From Microplitis mediator (taxonomy: Eukaryota > Arthropoda > Insecta > Hymenoptera > Braconidae), in contig NC_079969.1 in NCBI RefSeq assembly GCF_029852145.1, positions 12,122,465-12,186,464 on the forward strand: a stretch of 64,000 nt of DNA, written 5' to 3'. Positions 36,417 to 48,500 of this stretch are shown piece by piece. The position numbers were made by a program, and so were the translations under genes. The notes beneath the pieces are model-generated. The model was given only the letters and a program-made list of their open reading frames with translations, was not told where the DNA came from and searched no databases. Positions within the stretch are counted from its first letter, which is position 1. Every line of letters begins with the position of its first letter.

Positions 36417-37083
36417 AATTGTCACGCAATTTACTATTTTCTTCCAATTTAACTTTGTACTTTAATATCTCATAATTGCTATTATTTTATCAACAATTAT
36501 TGATTATCATCAGTAACTTTTAAAGAGTTTTTAACTAATGAATAATTATTTACAGGGCTAATTAACTGCCGAAAACTTTTAATATCGGCTGATGTATTGC
36601 GTAGTATTTTGCAATATAAAAACTTTATCGTATGGAAGATATTAAACTTCACGTTAATAAAATATGGACTGAATAAATAAAATAAACTAACAGAACCTAA
36701 ACTATATAAATCACGATAAATTAGACTTTTTCATTATTTATATTATAATTTTAAAAAATATATATAATCAATTTGTAGTACTATTGTAATAGCTAAATAG
36801 ATTAAACTAGTAAGGTCATTATAACATAACATTGTCATGGCAGTTTTTAAATTATTTATTATCAAATACTCTAAAGCTTAAAAAAAAAAAATTAATTGAA
36901 TATGAACCGAATGTTAAATGAGATCTTAGTAAAGCCAAATAAACCGAAAAATCAATTTGTTATAAAATCGTAAACATTGTATAATAATTCACGTATTAAG
37001 TATTTGAAATACATTTATAAACGTCCTAATGCTAATTATATATTCTTAGATTTATAGAAAATAGTATATATAAATATGTAAAC
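36417..37083. other. AT-rich spacer, no gene confirmed
   Basis: Contains a good acceptor (ATTTACAG at 36548-36555) followed at once by an in-frame GGC TAA for the p120-catenin phase, then AATAAA signals around 36658 and 36673. It could be a distant terminal exon of p120-catenin, but this is weak. Confidence 0.2.
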
Positions 37084-37094
37084 ATTATTACTAA

Positions 37095-37151
<57 letters not shown>

Positions 37152-37232
37152 CATTATCAATATTATTATTCTTAATATCATTACTATTATTATTATTATT
37201 ATTATCAATATTATTATTATTATTATTATCAT
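37084..37232. repeat. (ATT)n microsatellite
   Basis: Trinucleotide ATT run, ~150 bp with a few interruptions. Asn- or Ile-rich open frames on the minus strand are its shadows. Confidence 0.95.
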
Positions 37233-37867
37233 TGTTAAAGTTGTACATAAGTATTCGCAACATGAGCATAGTTTTTACGAATATTATAATATAAGTGAAC
37301 TACGATTTCATTTTTTTATATTTTTTTTTTTTTCGTTACCTTAAATTACGAATGATCTAGAATGATTAAAAAAACCTCTACAATATATAATATAATAACA
37401 AATAAAAGAAAGTAATTGATACCTACCAATCGTTAGAGGGGATTCCCAAAAATAATAAATTGAAATAAATCGTAGGTTCAATAAAATTGAATAAAATCTT
37501 TATTTTGGATTGGGAACTTCAATTTGATAAAATAAAAATTTTTTTTTGATAATATTTATTCGAAAATATAAATATTAAATTATGTAATGTTTTATAACTT
37601 TTAAATATCAAAATAAAACTGTCATTTGCATTTACAACTTGATGAGCTTAACATAAAACCTATATGGCGAATATTAATAAAACTAATATATCAATCGATC
37701 ATTAAATACTGTAAAAAACATATATACCATTATAGAATTAAAAACAATTCATTTGAGTCATCAACATGGAGTTCCATATTTATTGCCTTTTTTCTCAATT
37801 CAATATCTCAGTACTCACTATTTTATTTATTTTAATCTCACATTCCCGGAAAAAATGATTTTGTCTA

Positions 37868-38960
37868 ATCATATATAATTATATATGGTCATTAGGGTGT
37901 TTTATATTTAGGCGATATTTTTTTTTTCTGTCCTACCTGAAAAACTAACAATTTATAGTACAAAAAAAATATTCCCGCTTTAAAAAAAATTCAAAGTCAA
38001 TTAGGGGCTTAGCGCATCGAAAAATTCGATTTCCCATTTAAATAACATGGAAAAAAAAAAAGTTTTTTAGTTTGGAATTTTTCACCTCGGCAATGGTTTA
38101 TTGTACGAATAAGCCCAGCATACATTTTTTTCGGGAATTCAGCGGTCTACAAAAAAGTCTCTTATCATTTTTTGATAAATCCATCTGTTCAAAAGTTATT
38201 GGACCTCGAAGTCAAGTTAGAGGAAATTTCACGATCTTTTTACTTTTCCGGCGAAACTATCGTACTTGTCATAAAATGTCATAGAATCTATTTTGTAGAC
38301 AATTTTATTTCCTATAAATTATCTCTGATAAATTTTTTTTTCAAATTATGCATTGTTTTCTAGTTATTTTCATTTTAATGCCAAGCTCTTAGAAAAATAG
38401 TGTTTTGATCGATTTAAGAGCTCTTAAAAAACTCTTAATATTCCATTAAAATGAAAATAACTAGAAAACAATGCATTATTGAAAAAAAAAATTTATCAGA
38501 GATAATTTGTAGGAAATAAAATTGTCTACAAAAAAGATTCTATGACATTTTATGACAAGTACGATAGTTTCGCCGGAAAAGTAAAAAGATCGTGAAATTT
38601 ACTCGAACTTGACTTCGAGGTCCAATAACTTTTGAACAGATGGATTTATCAAAAAATGATAAGAGACTTTTTTGTAGACCGCTGAATTCCCGGAAAAAAT
38701 GTATGCTGGGCTTATTCGTACAATAAACCATTGCCGAGGTGAAAAATTCCAAACTAAAAAACTTTTTTTTTTCCATGTTATTTAAATGGGAAATCGAATT
38801 TTTCGATGCGCTAAGCCCCTTATTGACTTTGAATTTTTTTTCAAGCGGGAATATTTTTTTTTGTACTATAAATTGTTAGTTTTTCAGGTAGGACAGAAAA
38901 AAAAAATATCGCCTAAATATGAAACACCCTAATGACCATATGTAATCATATAAATCTTTA
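37868..38960. mobile_element. Large foldback, ~1.1 kb, arms ~500 bp
   Basis: Left arm 37890-38390 and right arm 38435-38940 are near-perfect inverted copies: GGTCATTAGGGTGTTTTATA, TAGGCGATATTTTTTTTTTC, GTCCTACCTGAAAAACTAAC and GTTATTGGACCTCGAAGTCA all return inverted. The loop is about 40 bp. Open frames at 38072-38284 (plus) and 38540-38776 (minus) are the same nearly identical frame read from the two arms. No transposase. Confidence 0.9.
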
Positions 38961-39131
38961 TATATCATTATATACCCGTAAAAAAAGCTTTTTATAAAAT
39001 TTCCTTACTGAGTTTTGTAAAATTTCGTACCGAAAGTGGCCTGGTGAAATTTTCTATAATTTCATAAAATTTTACAGACAGTAATGATTTCAAATAAAAA
39101 ATATTAGATCGCGAAAAACAAAGTTCCAATC

Positions 39132-39639
39132 TAATTTGGACAGCAGTAGACACGAAACTCAGCAAAATCCGGAAAGATATTTGGGAAATTGCCCCACAAT
39201 TCAAATTGAGAACTGACCAATGTCTGTTTACAAGACTGCGAATAGGTCATACAACATTCTCCCACGGACATATCATCAGTAAACCTGATCCTCAACAATG
39301 TTCAGACTGTAACAAGATCCTAACCGTTGAACGTGTACTCATCAAGTGCCCCAAACTGAGAACTATAAAGAAAAATATAAAACTACTAACCAATCTACTA
39401 GATATCCTGAACAATGTAAAACACCTGGACGCAGTCAAGGAGATACTCAACTTCAATCTACAAAATTCTGTATAACCTTTGTCATTACCCTGATTCAAAT
39501 ACCGCAGCCATTTATGTTATTCTCTCCGTCTTCTGTTTTATATTATAGTTTTAACCCATGTATAGATTGTCACTGTTAATGTAGTTGTTAAGGACCAAAG
39601 GTTAATGCTACTCAAAATAAATATTTAGAAAAAAAAATA
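39132..39639 (+). pseudogene. 5'-truncated jockey-like LINE with 12-bp target duplication
   Basis: The open frame ends at 39475 and holds the C-terminal part of a non-LTR retrotransposon polyprotein: a WTAVDTKLSKIRKDIW block, the LFTRLRIGHTTFSHG motif that follows the RNase H domain, and a CSDC...C zinc-like end. The 3' untranslated part ends in an A-rich AATAAATATTTAGAAAA tail. Flanking 12-bp duplication AAAGTTCCAATC at 39120-39131 and 39640-39651. Catalytic domains are absent, so it cannot move. Confidence 0.85.
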
Positions 39640-39780
39640 AAAGTTCCAATCAGATCTTAGATATTGGTCTAATAGATGAGAACATTACTGAGACGGATTT
39701 AAGATTTTTTTTAATGATGAAAAAATCTCGGCTACTGCTGGGCTTGGAAGCCTCCGATTCTAAGTCCTTGCTGTTATCCA

Positions 39781-41090
39781 CTCTGATTGAAAAAAATGAT
39801 TAGAAGAGATTTTTAAAAAATTTAAATGTTTTTTAATCTTCTTGAATTCTCAATGAATCTCTCCAGTAATCGAAATTTCATTATTATTTGGCGATTGAAA
39901 AGTACTTATAAATATTCAAGAAAATTGAGTGTACTTTCAACTCATTCTAAATTGCTCCACGGATCGAAATATTTAGTAGTTAAAATTTATACAAAAGTAT
40001 TCACGAACTTTAATGATTACAAATCGTTTCAAATTTTGCTATAAAATAAGATCCATCTATTATTTAGTGATTTAAGGGGGGGGGGAAGGGTCTGAGATAA
40101 ATTGAAAAATAAGTCAGTGGTAGTGGGTGGAACCGAGTCATTTTAAAAAAAAATCTCCATGCGGTAGGCAGGATAACTCATTCATGACTGCTTCATCTTA
40201 AATTAAAAAGCCAAAAAGATTTCTTGAGTGCATAAGTTTATCTTGGAATTGAACAAAGGTTTTTTTTTTTTTTTTTTCAATAAATACTTATTTTTTATTT
40301 TTTGGTAAAAATCAGAGTTTTTTGATTGCACCTTTACCAAAAATTCAAAAATGAATATTTTGTATATTTCTTCGTTCAAATCCAAGATAAACTTATGTAG
40401 TCAAGAAATCTTTTTAGCTTTTTGATTTCAGATGAAGCAGTCATGAGTTATCTTGCCTAGCGCATGGAAACTTTTTTTTTAAATGATTCGATTCTCCCCA
40501 CTACCACTGGCTTATTTTTCAATATTTTTTTATGAAAATTTTTGCAGAACATTCTTGAAATGATGCTTAATAATGTCTCGAATTTTAAGAATGTTAATAA
40601 AGCGGGTACTCTGAAAAATAAAAATCACAAAAATATGCTCTTTTCTTTTATATCTCAGACCAGCTTCCTCCCTTAAAAGAATTTAGAAGTACTCAAAAAA
40701 ATTTAGTATTTTTTCAATCTCTCCATGAATCGAAATTTTAGTATTGTATAACCATTAAAAAAGTTTCAAAGTATTTTAAAATTGTAATATTTTTTAATTC
40801 TTCTGAATTTTCCAAATAAAATGTAATTTAATTATTATTTTTTTCGAATCGTCCCTAGTCTTTCAACAAATAGGAAAGTCGACTATTATTTAGTGATTAA
40901 AAATTAATGTCAAGTATTTAGAAAATTGAATAACTTAAAATCTCCCCAAATTATTGAATAACGAGTGATTTGGTACTTTTCATAAGGATTTAATGCTTAA
41001 TAATTAGGAAGATTTAAACTTTATGGAAAAAACAAAAATGAATAAAAAAAGTTTTTTTTTAATTTTTCCAAATCGCTTTTTTTAATCAGT
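39781..41090. mobile_element. Composite TIR element, copy 2 (inverted relative to copy 1)
   Basis: Reads as the reverse of 10062-12492 without the nested MITE 10132-11078. Ends: CTCTGATTGAAAAAAATGAT at left, and TTTTTTTAATCAGT at right. It contains the same foldback (~40070-40680) with the left arm shortened. A minus-strand open frame at 40203-40385 also recurs in copy 1 (11748-11933) and is not a gene. Confidence 0.85.
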
Positions 41091-42378
41091 GCACTGACTC
41101 ACGAACTTGATAGTGTACAAATGAATGACTATTAATAGTCGATTTATCGAGGTATGAAGTTTTAAAATATCATGATAAATTTTGTATAGTTTTGAAAGAA
41201 CTGATAATTTTATAATAAAGTACACAGCGAACAATGAATAAAATCTTTCAAAATTATAGATTGCAAGAGAAGTAGTGATATTATAAAACCATGGAATTTT
41301 ATAAACTCTATAAAGTTAGTGCAGTTGAGTTTTAAAAAATTTGATTAAATTTGATAAAATTCCATAGGATTTCATATATTTTTTGTATCATAATTTCATA
41401 AAATTTTACAAATTCATAAAACTATAAAAATTTTAGATAACTTTATGGAAACAGCGGAAAGTTATAGGATTTCGTTCGCAGAGTCGACCGTTGTCCAGAT
41501 TTTCTTGCTTGGGCGTTTCATAAATAATTTTTTTTTTAATCTTTAAATATGTTTTCTATTAAATGAAAATCCATAAAAAGCTAAAGACTGGCCTAAAAGA
41601 AAATATCTCAGTTAAAGAAATTATTAAAATGAAATTTATTTTATTGCCGATGCGATTAGTCGAGAAAGTATAGAAAAACATATCAAACAATTGAAGTGAA
41701 AAACTCAAATACAACATCCTTTGTTCTATTTCTCAAGCCATTGAAGTCTACATTATAGAGAGACTTTATGATTTTAATAATTTTTCGACTAATTGTTAGC
41801 AATACTTGATATGAAAAACTAAGCTGAGTATATATGTTCATAACGATTGTAAGGCAACTCTGTTTATGAACACCTGTTCGGATAAATGGGGAGACCATTC
41901 CCCCTTACCTGTCCACTTCCTGAGTGTCTGCACGGTTCTGTTTGTAATAAAGTCTCGAAAGCAGACCATTTTATGGCCCTACGGTCAGTCTTATTACCGG
42001 ACATTCACGGGATGCGTTATTATAACGCTATTCTTTAAAAAAACTAATTGAAATTTATGATACTTCCATTATAATATTTAATAAAGTGAAAAAATTATTC
42101 TACTACAAATATTTTTTAATATTTGATAATTTATCTAAACAATAATTCATTATTAGATCTTATATTAATATAGTCGCCTATAATTGCGTTAATAATTTAA
42201 ATTGGTGTTGGTGTTTAAGTTACGTGAAAAAATTATTTTCCGTTGTGAGTGAATAATATAAAATTAACCAAATATTCAAATAATGATTTATTATTTTTAA
42301 ATGCAAAAATATTTTATAGATGGTGCAGGAAATGAATTATTGGATTAGAAAATATATTCAACTAGTTTGTAAAATAAA
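41091..42378. other. Spacer upstream of the cadherin gene
   Basis: AT-rich apart from a patch at 41860-42030 with higher G+C (CTTCCTGAGTGTCTGCACGG) that I cannot assign; it could be old mobile DNA or a promoter region. No convincing coding frame. The 5' untranslated exon of the cadherin gene must lie in or before this stretch. Confidence 0.4.
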
Positions 42379-45300
42379 ATGCTGAAATTATTGTTTATAT
42401 TATTATTCTTATTGTATATTAGTTACGGGCAACGTAAGTGAATATTTTTATTTATTTGTTTCGATACACTAAGAGAAAAAAATTTATATTTTCAAGAAAA
42501 AATGTTTCATTTGAGTATTTTAGTGCCAAGTAATTATTTTCTTCAATCAAGTTAAATAATTACTTTATTCAAGTATTTTATTTACTCGCTGCTAAGAAAA
42601 AAACTTGATATTGTTAAAAAAATATTATTAGACATGCCTTTTTTAAATCCAATGTTATTTGGATTACTTTAGTACCTTAACAAACATTTTTTTTATAAAT
42701 AAATAATTTTACCCGACGTAAGATTCGAACGTAGACCGGTCACGCGAGACTTTTGACGCCCAGCCACGGTGGCTTATTGGAAGTAATGTTTAAACGTTTA
42801 AATATCTAAAGTTTATACAAGTAGCTCTCGAAAAAATTTAAGGATTTTATATTTTTTTCAAGACCAATGAGAAATTTCATTTTGATATAAAAACAAATTT
42901 TTTTTCTCAATGCAAAAATCTTTTTCAAATTTTTAAAGATATCTTTCTTCAAACTCTTTTTTTTTTAACCAAATAATTGCTTTATTGAAGTTTTTAATTG
43001 CAATGAGTTTAAAAATTTATCAACTAAATTGTCGAAATATTTGCTTGCCTTATAAATTTATTACTAGAATAAAGCAATAGTTTATTTAAAATGAAATCTA
43101 TCAATTTAATTTTATAAAAAAAAATTATGATCCGGAAGTTAGCAGACAGTTAAAGAATTTTCGGATTTTCTTTTTCAACAAATAAATTACAAAAAATAAA
43201 AATATGCACATGTAGGAAATTAACAAAACTATAAGTGCAATTTTTTCAAAAATTTTTTTTTTATAATTGATCGTTTCGAAAAAAAATTATCAGACGTCGG
43301 CTGACTTCAGTGTCATAAAAAATTAGATATTCTGAGTATTTATGGAAACAAGAAAAATAATTACTTGGAGATAAATTTATTTTTCTGTCAGTGTATTATT
43401 TAAAATAATTTTTTTATTAAAGTAATTAGAGATACAAGATGTTTTTTGGAAAATGGAGCATCAGCTTCTCATCTTTTTGTGAGCGAAGACAAAAGTGTTG
43501 GGGATACAATAGGTGTCCTTGGAGTACTCGGAGATCCAGGTATTGATGGAGATATTGAACTTAGACTACAAGAGCGTGATAGTCCGGTAACCATACTACC
43601 CCATTCGCGTAATTTAACCCTCATTAAAACTCTTGACAAAGAAGGAATCGATGGCCCAGCTAGTGTTTACATCACCGTTATTTGTGAAAGACGCCATACT
43701 TTAGATCCTGTAAGTCTTTAATTACTACTTTTTTTTTTTAATAATTTTATTTTATTTTATGCTTTTAAATCTTTTATCAAATAAATAACTCCAGTCTCAA
43801 GACTGGACAATACATGGACTTTCTACTACTTTCTAAAACTTAAATAATCTTCTGTTCTAATACATTTTCGCAAAAGATTAGTAGTAATAAAATAAATTAA
43901 TTTCATCGAATATTTCTACGGATGAAATCAATTATTAATAAGTATACAATTTTATTTAGGTCTTTTCCATTCCGGTAAATATACGAGTTACTGATGCTAA
44001 TGATAATGCTCCACAATTTGTCAATGCTCCGTACATTCTAAACATTTCAGAAGTAAGTAAAATAAAATAAAAATATTTGAGTAAGTTTTGAAATATTTTA
44101 TTACTTCTTTTGTATAATTAGGATTGATTGATAACATAATTAATGATAATAAATAAATTAATAATAAGTTATAGAGAAGTATATTAAAATTTAAACGAGG
44201 AAAATTTCTTTGAAAACGTTAAAAGATAATTTATACCGTAGCTTTGCAACTTTCATTGTTGAGCCATTAATGCATGAAATGCAGCAAAGCGTAACTTAAA
44301 CGACCAACAGGTACAGAGTTTGTGATGATAGTGCGCATCCGCTGTGTTAGTGTGGCAGTGACCAGAGAATGGTCCTAGCTGCTATACACCGAATACGCGT
44401 AGCACCCGCACTCGTCTCGCCGTCTTACTTTATTTTAAAGGAGGAGAAGTTTTAGCTATAAGCATTCACCCGCGCTCACCGTTATAATAAACGTTTTATG
44501 ATGTTAGATAGATTAGTTACTGTATTAAACTATATACTTGGATTATAAATAATATAAAAAATTAAGGAAACAAAGAAATTTTATAAATTTTTTAGTGATT
44601 TTTGGAACGCTGTATTTTTGTGAAAAATGGTCGTATCGAAAAAATAAACAAAGCAGTTTGAAGCTTGAAATCTCTAGTTTAAAGATCTTTTAGCAAAAAA
44701 ATGGTTTGAGCAATGGTTATTGCGTAATCATAAGAAATAGGTCGAGACAAAAATTTTATAAATTTTTTGGTTTTGTTTTTTGAGTCTACGGGGCCGAATA
44801 AATTTTTTTCAAGAAAACCAATTTATGGCTCGTTTAGAAAATTTATTCAGCTAAAATGTTTTTTTTTGTTTTTTTTTCTACGACAATTTGCTGCTGAGAT
44901 ATCAGCCTTCAAATGAAAAAGGATCCTTTTGTCTTTGATTATCAATATTTCAGTAGCTAATGGTCGCACAGTAATTTTGATGGCATCTTTAGAAACTTAA
45001 ATAAATTCCCCATAAGTCTGATTTTTGATTTAAAAAAAAAAAATTTTTTTCATCTTTTATATCGACTTGAAAAACGTATAAGAAATTAAAAAAAAAATTT
45101 TAATAAATTTAAAAAAGATAAAAGTCAAATTTTAGTTATTTTTTTTTTATTTTTCGGAAATATTAATTTTTTTTCTCATTACCTTACGTTTACTGAGGAA
45201 CTAACGCAAAAATGAAAAAAAAACTGAAACAAATTAATTTTTTTCGGGTCTTTCAAATACACTCGTTTTTACACGTTTTCGAAACACTCGAATTTTTTTA

Positions 45301-45467
45301 ACTTCCCGCTGAGAAAATCGACGATTTTCAAAAAATTCAGGAAGTTATTGGTTTCACCCCGATTTACAAAAACCGGGTTTTTTCATATGTCGACATTTGA
45401 AAGTGCTAGGATGCTATTCTGACATTTTTAGAGCGATGTCTGTATGTATGTATGTATGTGTGTGTGT

Positions 45468-45544
<77 letters not shown>

Positions 45545-48500
45545 ACCATGGATCAAACAGCCATTTCTCCTGTCTATCCCTAAGACCTGGCCCTTGTATA
45601 CCCAAGGTTGTTGGATTAGGGATACATCTGTCTGCAACGCCGCCAGGTCTCTACTAAGTAATGCAGAGGCCGCTTTACAGTGTTGCAAGTTTATTTGCGA
45701 AAAACTAGTCTGTCCTGCAGTTATAGAATCTGCAGCACTGGTTGTCTTATCGCTTTTATTATGGGAAGGGAAATAGGAAATAGGAGGGGGAGGGGTGGAG
45801 GCTGCTAGGTTGAAGAAGGAAGGGGACAGTTTAGTGCCCATCGTCTTCCTTCTTGTTGGTCTCGGCTATCACCTCTTTCGGTGTGCCAGACAACTGGAGG
45901 GTTAAACGTCTGTTTACTTTGTCCGAATAATTAAAAAATAATTATTTTGTGTAATAGTGATAGCTAAATTTGACGGTTTCTTTTTTTAGTTATTAATTTC
46001 CTCCCGTCAAGAAAAAGTATATATATACTGTCCAAATTATGAAATGCTCGGAAATAATATTTACACACTTCCCCATTTCCACAAAGATATCATTCGAGAA
46101 GTAGGGATTAAAGAACAACGTATTGGCTAATACAATAGAAGACAATCTATACGTTATAATAAAAATAAATCTTCTTGGAAAAAAGTGCTAAGTAGAGTAC
46201 CTCAGGGTAGTGTGCTTGGCCCTTTGCTTTTTTCTTTATATATTTCAGATCTTGCACGTATTTTAAAATGTAAATACTTATTTCATGCGGATGATTTGGT
46301 TATATACCTCTCATGCTATCAATCTCAAATTAACAACTATGTTGCAATATTAAATAGTGAAATATCTAAAATTATTGATCGGTGTAAACTAAACTGTTTA
46401 AGATTGAATGCATCAAAAACAAAAGCGATTATTATTGGCAGTAAATTTAAAGTTAACAGCGAAGATTGTAAACATGCACAAAATATTATTGTAGGTGACT
46501 GTACAATTCCATACGTTAATTCTGTTAAATACCTAGGTGTACAATGTTAGACGTATTTATTTGAGCCAAATAAGATTTATTAATAGTTAATAAACGATTT
46601 ATTAAATGAGATTTATTTGAGCCATATAAGCCATTTCTTAATAGTTAATAAATGGCTTATTTGAATAGAAATAAATGACACATGAAGTTAAGGTTATAAC
46701 CTTGAATGGAATGAGTGTGATTGTTAGTAAAAATTCATTACAATTTTTCATTTTTTTTAAATCTTTTGATAATAATTTTTATCTTCAATTAACATTAATT
46801 GTGTGTATTATTTTCTTTAAAAAAATAAAATTAAACAGTCCTATAAATTATTTGTCATAACCTTACTTAATTAACGTCATGTGTCATTTCTTTCTATTCA
46901 AATAAGCCATTTATTAACTATTAAGAAATGGCTTATTTGGCCCAAATAAATCTCATTTAATAAATCATTAATTAACTATTAATAAATATTTATTTGGCTC
47001 AAATAAATACTTCTAACAGTGTAATAATAGATACCCTGATTAAAAAAAGCGATTTAAAACGATTTGCAATATTAAATGCCCATAAGAAGAGGGATTTAAA
47101 AGTATTCAAGGTATTCAAAAGCATTAAAAAGTATTTAAAATTTTTTATTTCGAATCGTTTTAAATCGCTTTTTTTAATCAGGGTAATACTGTCATGGGAA
47201 AATCAAGTAATAAGCTTATGTAATCGATCAATGAAGACTTTAGCACAGCTAAAAATTAATAGTGAAGCTTTTAATGAACAATTACGTATTAAATTAATTA
47301 CCACCCTGGTCATTCCGATTTTTGATTACTGTTGCGCTCTATTTACAAATATTACAAGTAGATTACAGACTAAATTACAAAGAAAAATGAACGCATGTGT
47401 TCGATTTATATATAAAATGTCTAGATTTGAGCACGTAACAGCATATTATAGAAGACTAGGTTGGCTTAAACTTACTACAAGGAGAGATTTTTTTATTACA
47501 TGTTTATTTTATAAAGAAATTCGTATGGACTATCGACAATTATTCGGTTGCAAATTAGAATTACTGCCAATTACACTACGTAGAGGTGACATTAGGCAAG
47601 ATTATTTAAGATTACCTAGAACTAATTCAACAATGTATGAGAAATCTTTTTTAGTGCATGGCATACATATCTGGAATTCTTTGCCAGCTGATGTAAAAAC
47701 ATTAAACAATTTTGAAGAATTTAGATCTGCGTGTTATAACTATTTCTTTGAAAAGGATGTTTAACAGAATTAATAATTAATATCTATCTATCTATCTAAT
47801 ATGCGCTTGCGTGGTGAAAACAAAGAGCGTGCGCATATTGTTCGATCAATTCCGGTAGCCATTTTGGCTTTAGTTAGCCACATTGCCGTTTCTTCTAGTA
47901 TATAATTGAAGACTAGACATTTTATAATTGTAACTACGAATGATCTTTATTTATAAAAAATACAATGTGGAAAACGTATATCTATAATAGTAAAATATAA
48001 CGCGACTTTAAAAACAAAAAAAAAATGGCCATACTCTCTTAAAATGAACCAGTGAAATTTCACTGATTCTCCAGTGAAATCCACTGATTCTTCAGTGAAA
48101 TCCACTGGTTCAACCAGTGAAATTTACTGATTCAACCAGTGGACTAAGATGATCGCTTGGCTTATCATAAACGTTTGTTTAAAAACAAAGTGAATTAAAA
48201 GAGTCTTAATAACAATTATATTTAATTAAAAATTATTTAGTAATAAAATAAATAATATTAATTAGAATTTACAAAAATTTAATTTTTTTTCCATTTTCAA
48301 TGGGCTTTTTATATTGTTTAATTTTAAAATTATGTCATTCATTTTTGAGGTTAGCTCCAAGCTATTGAAATTACTCCAAAGTTATTTATTTTTAAACTCT
48401 GTAAAAATTGTGTCATATAATTATTATTGTTATATAAAAGTTAGTTAAAATATTACATGAAGATAATCAATAAATATTACTTATTTATTGACATAATAAA

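Larger units (their letters stand above)
46138..47764 (+). pseudogene. LINE reverse transcriptase split by two TIR elements
   Basis: 46138-46541 encodes the middle of the RT: SRVPQGSVLGPLLFSLYISD, then FHADDLVIY (the catalytic YADD box with H for Y), then a KYLGV block. The frame is cut by a 480-bp MITE (46542-47021) and a 150-bp one (47034-47183), and resumes at 47185-47764 with LSWENQ, KLQRKMNACVRFIYK, an RRGDIRQDYLRLP block and a closing IWNSLP. With both MITEs removed the join is still out of frame, so a small indel is also present. The 3' end carries an ATCT repeat (47783-47799). A second fragment of this family is at 49468-50092. Confidence 0.85.

Noticed and set aside
36556..36670. Terminal exon of p120-catenin
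   Set aside because: The acceptor is good but would add one residue before a stop, over a ~9.6-kb intron full of repeats; not enough to annotate.
37032..37269. Ile- or Asn-rich open frames on the minus strand
   Set aside because: Translations of the ATT microsatellite.
38072..38776. Two similar ~70-78 aa proteins on opposite strands
   Set aside because: They are the same frame read from the two arms of the foldback.
41860..42030. Higher G+C patch considered as a tRNA or coding exon
   Set aside because: No cloverleaf, no open frame of use, no splice signals that fit the cadherin frame.
45397..45776. Cys-Val-repeat open frames on the plus strand
   Set aside because: Translations of the TG tract; the real fragment is on the other strand.
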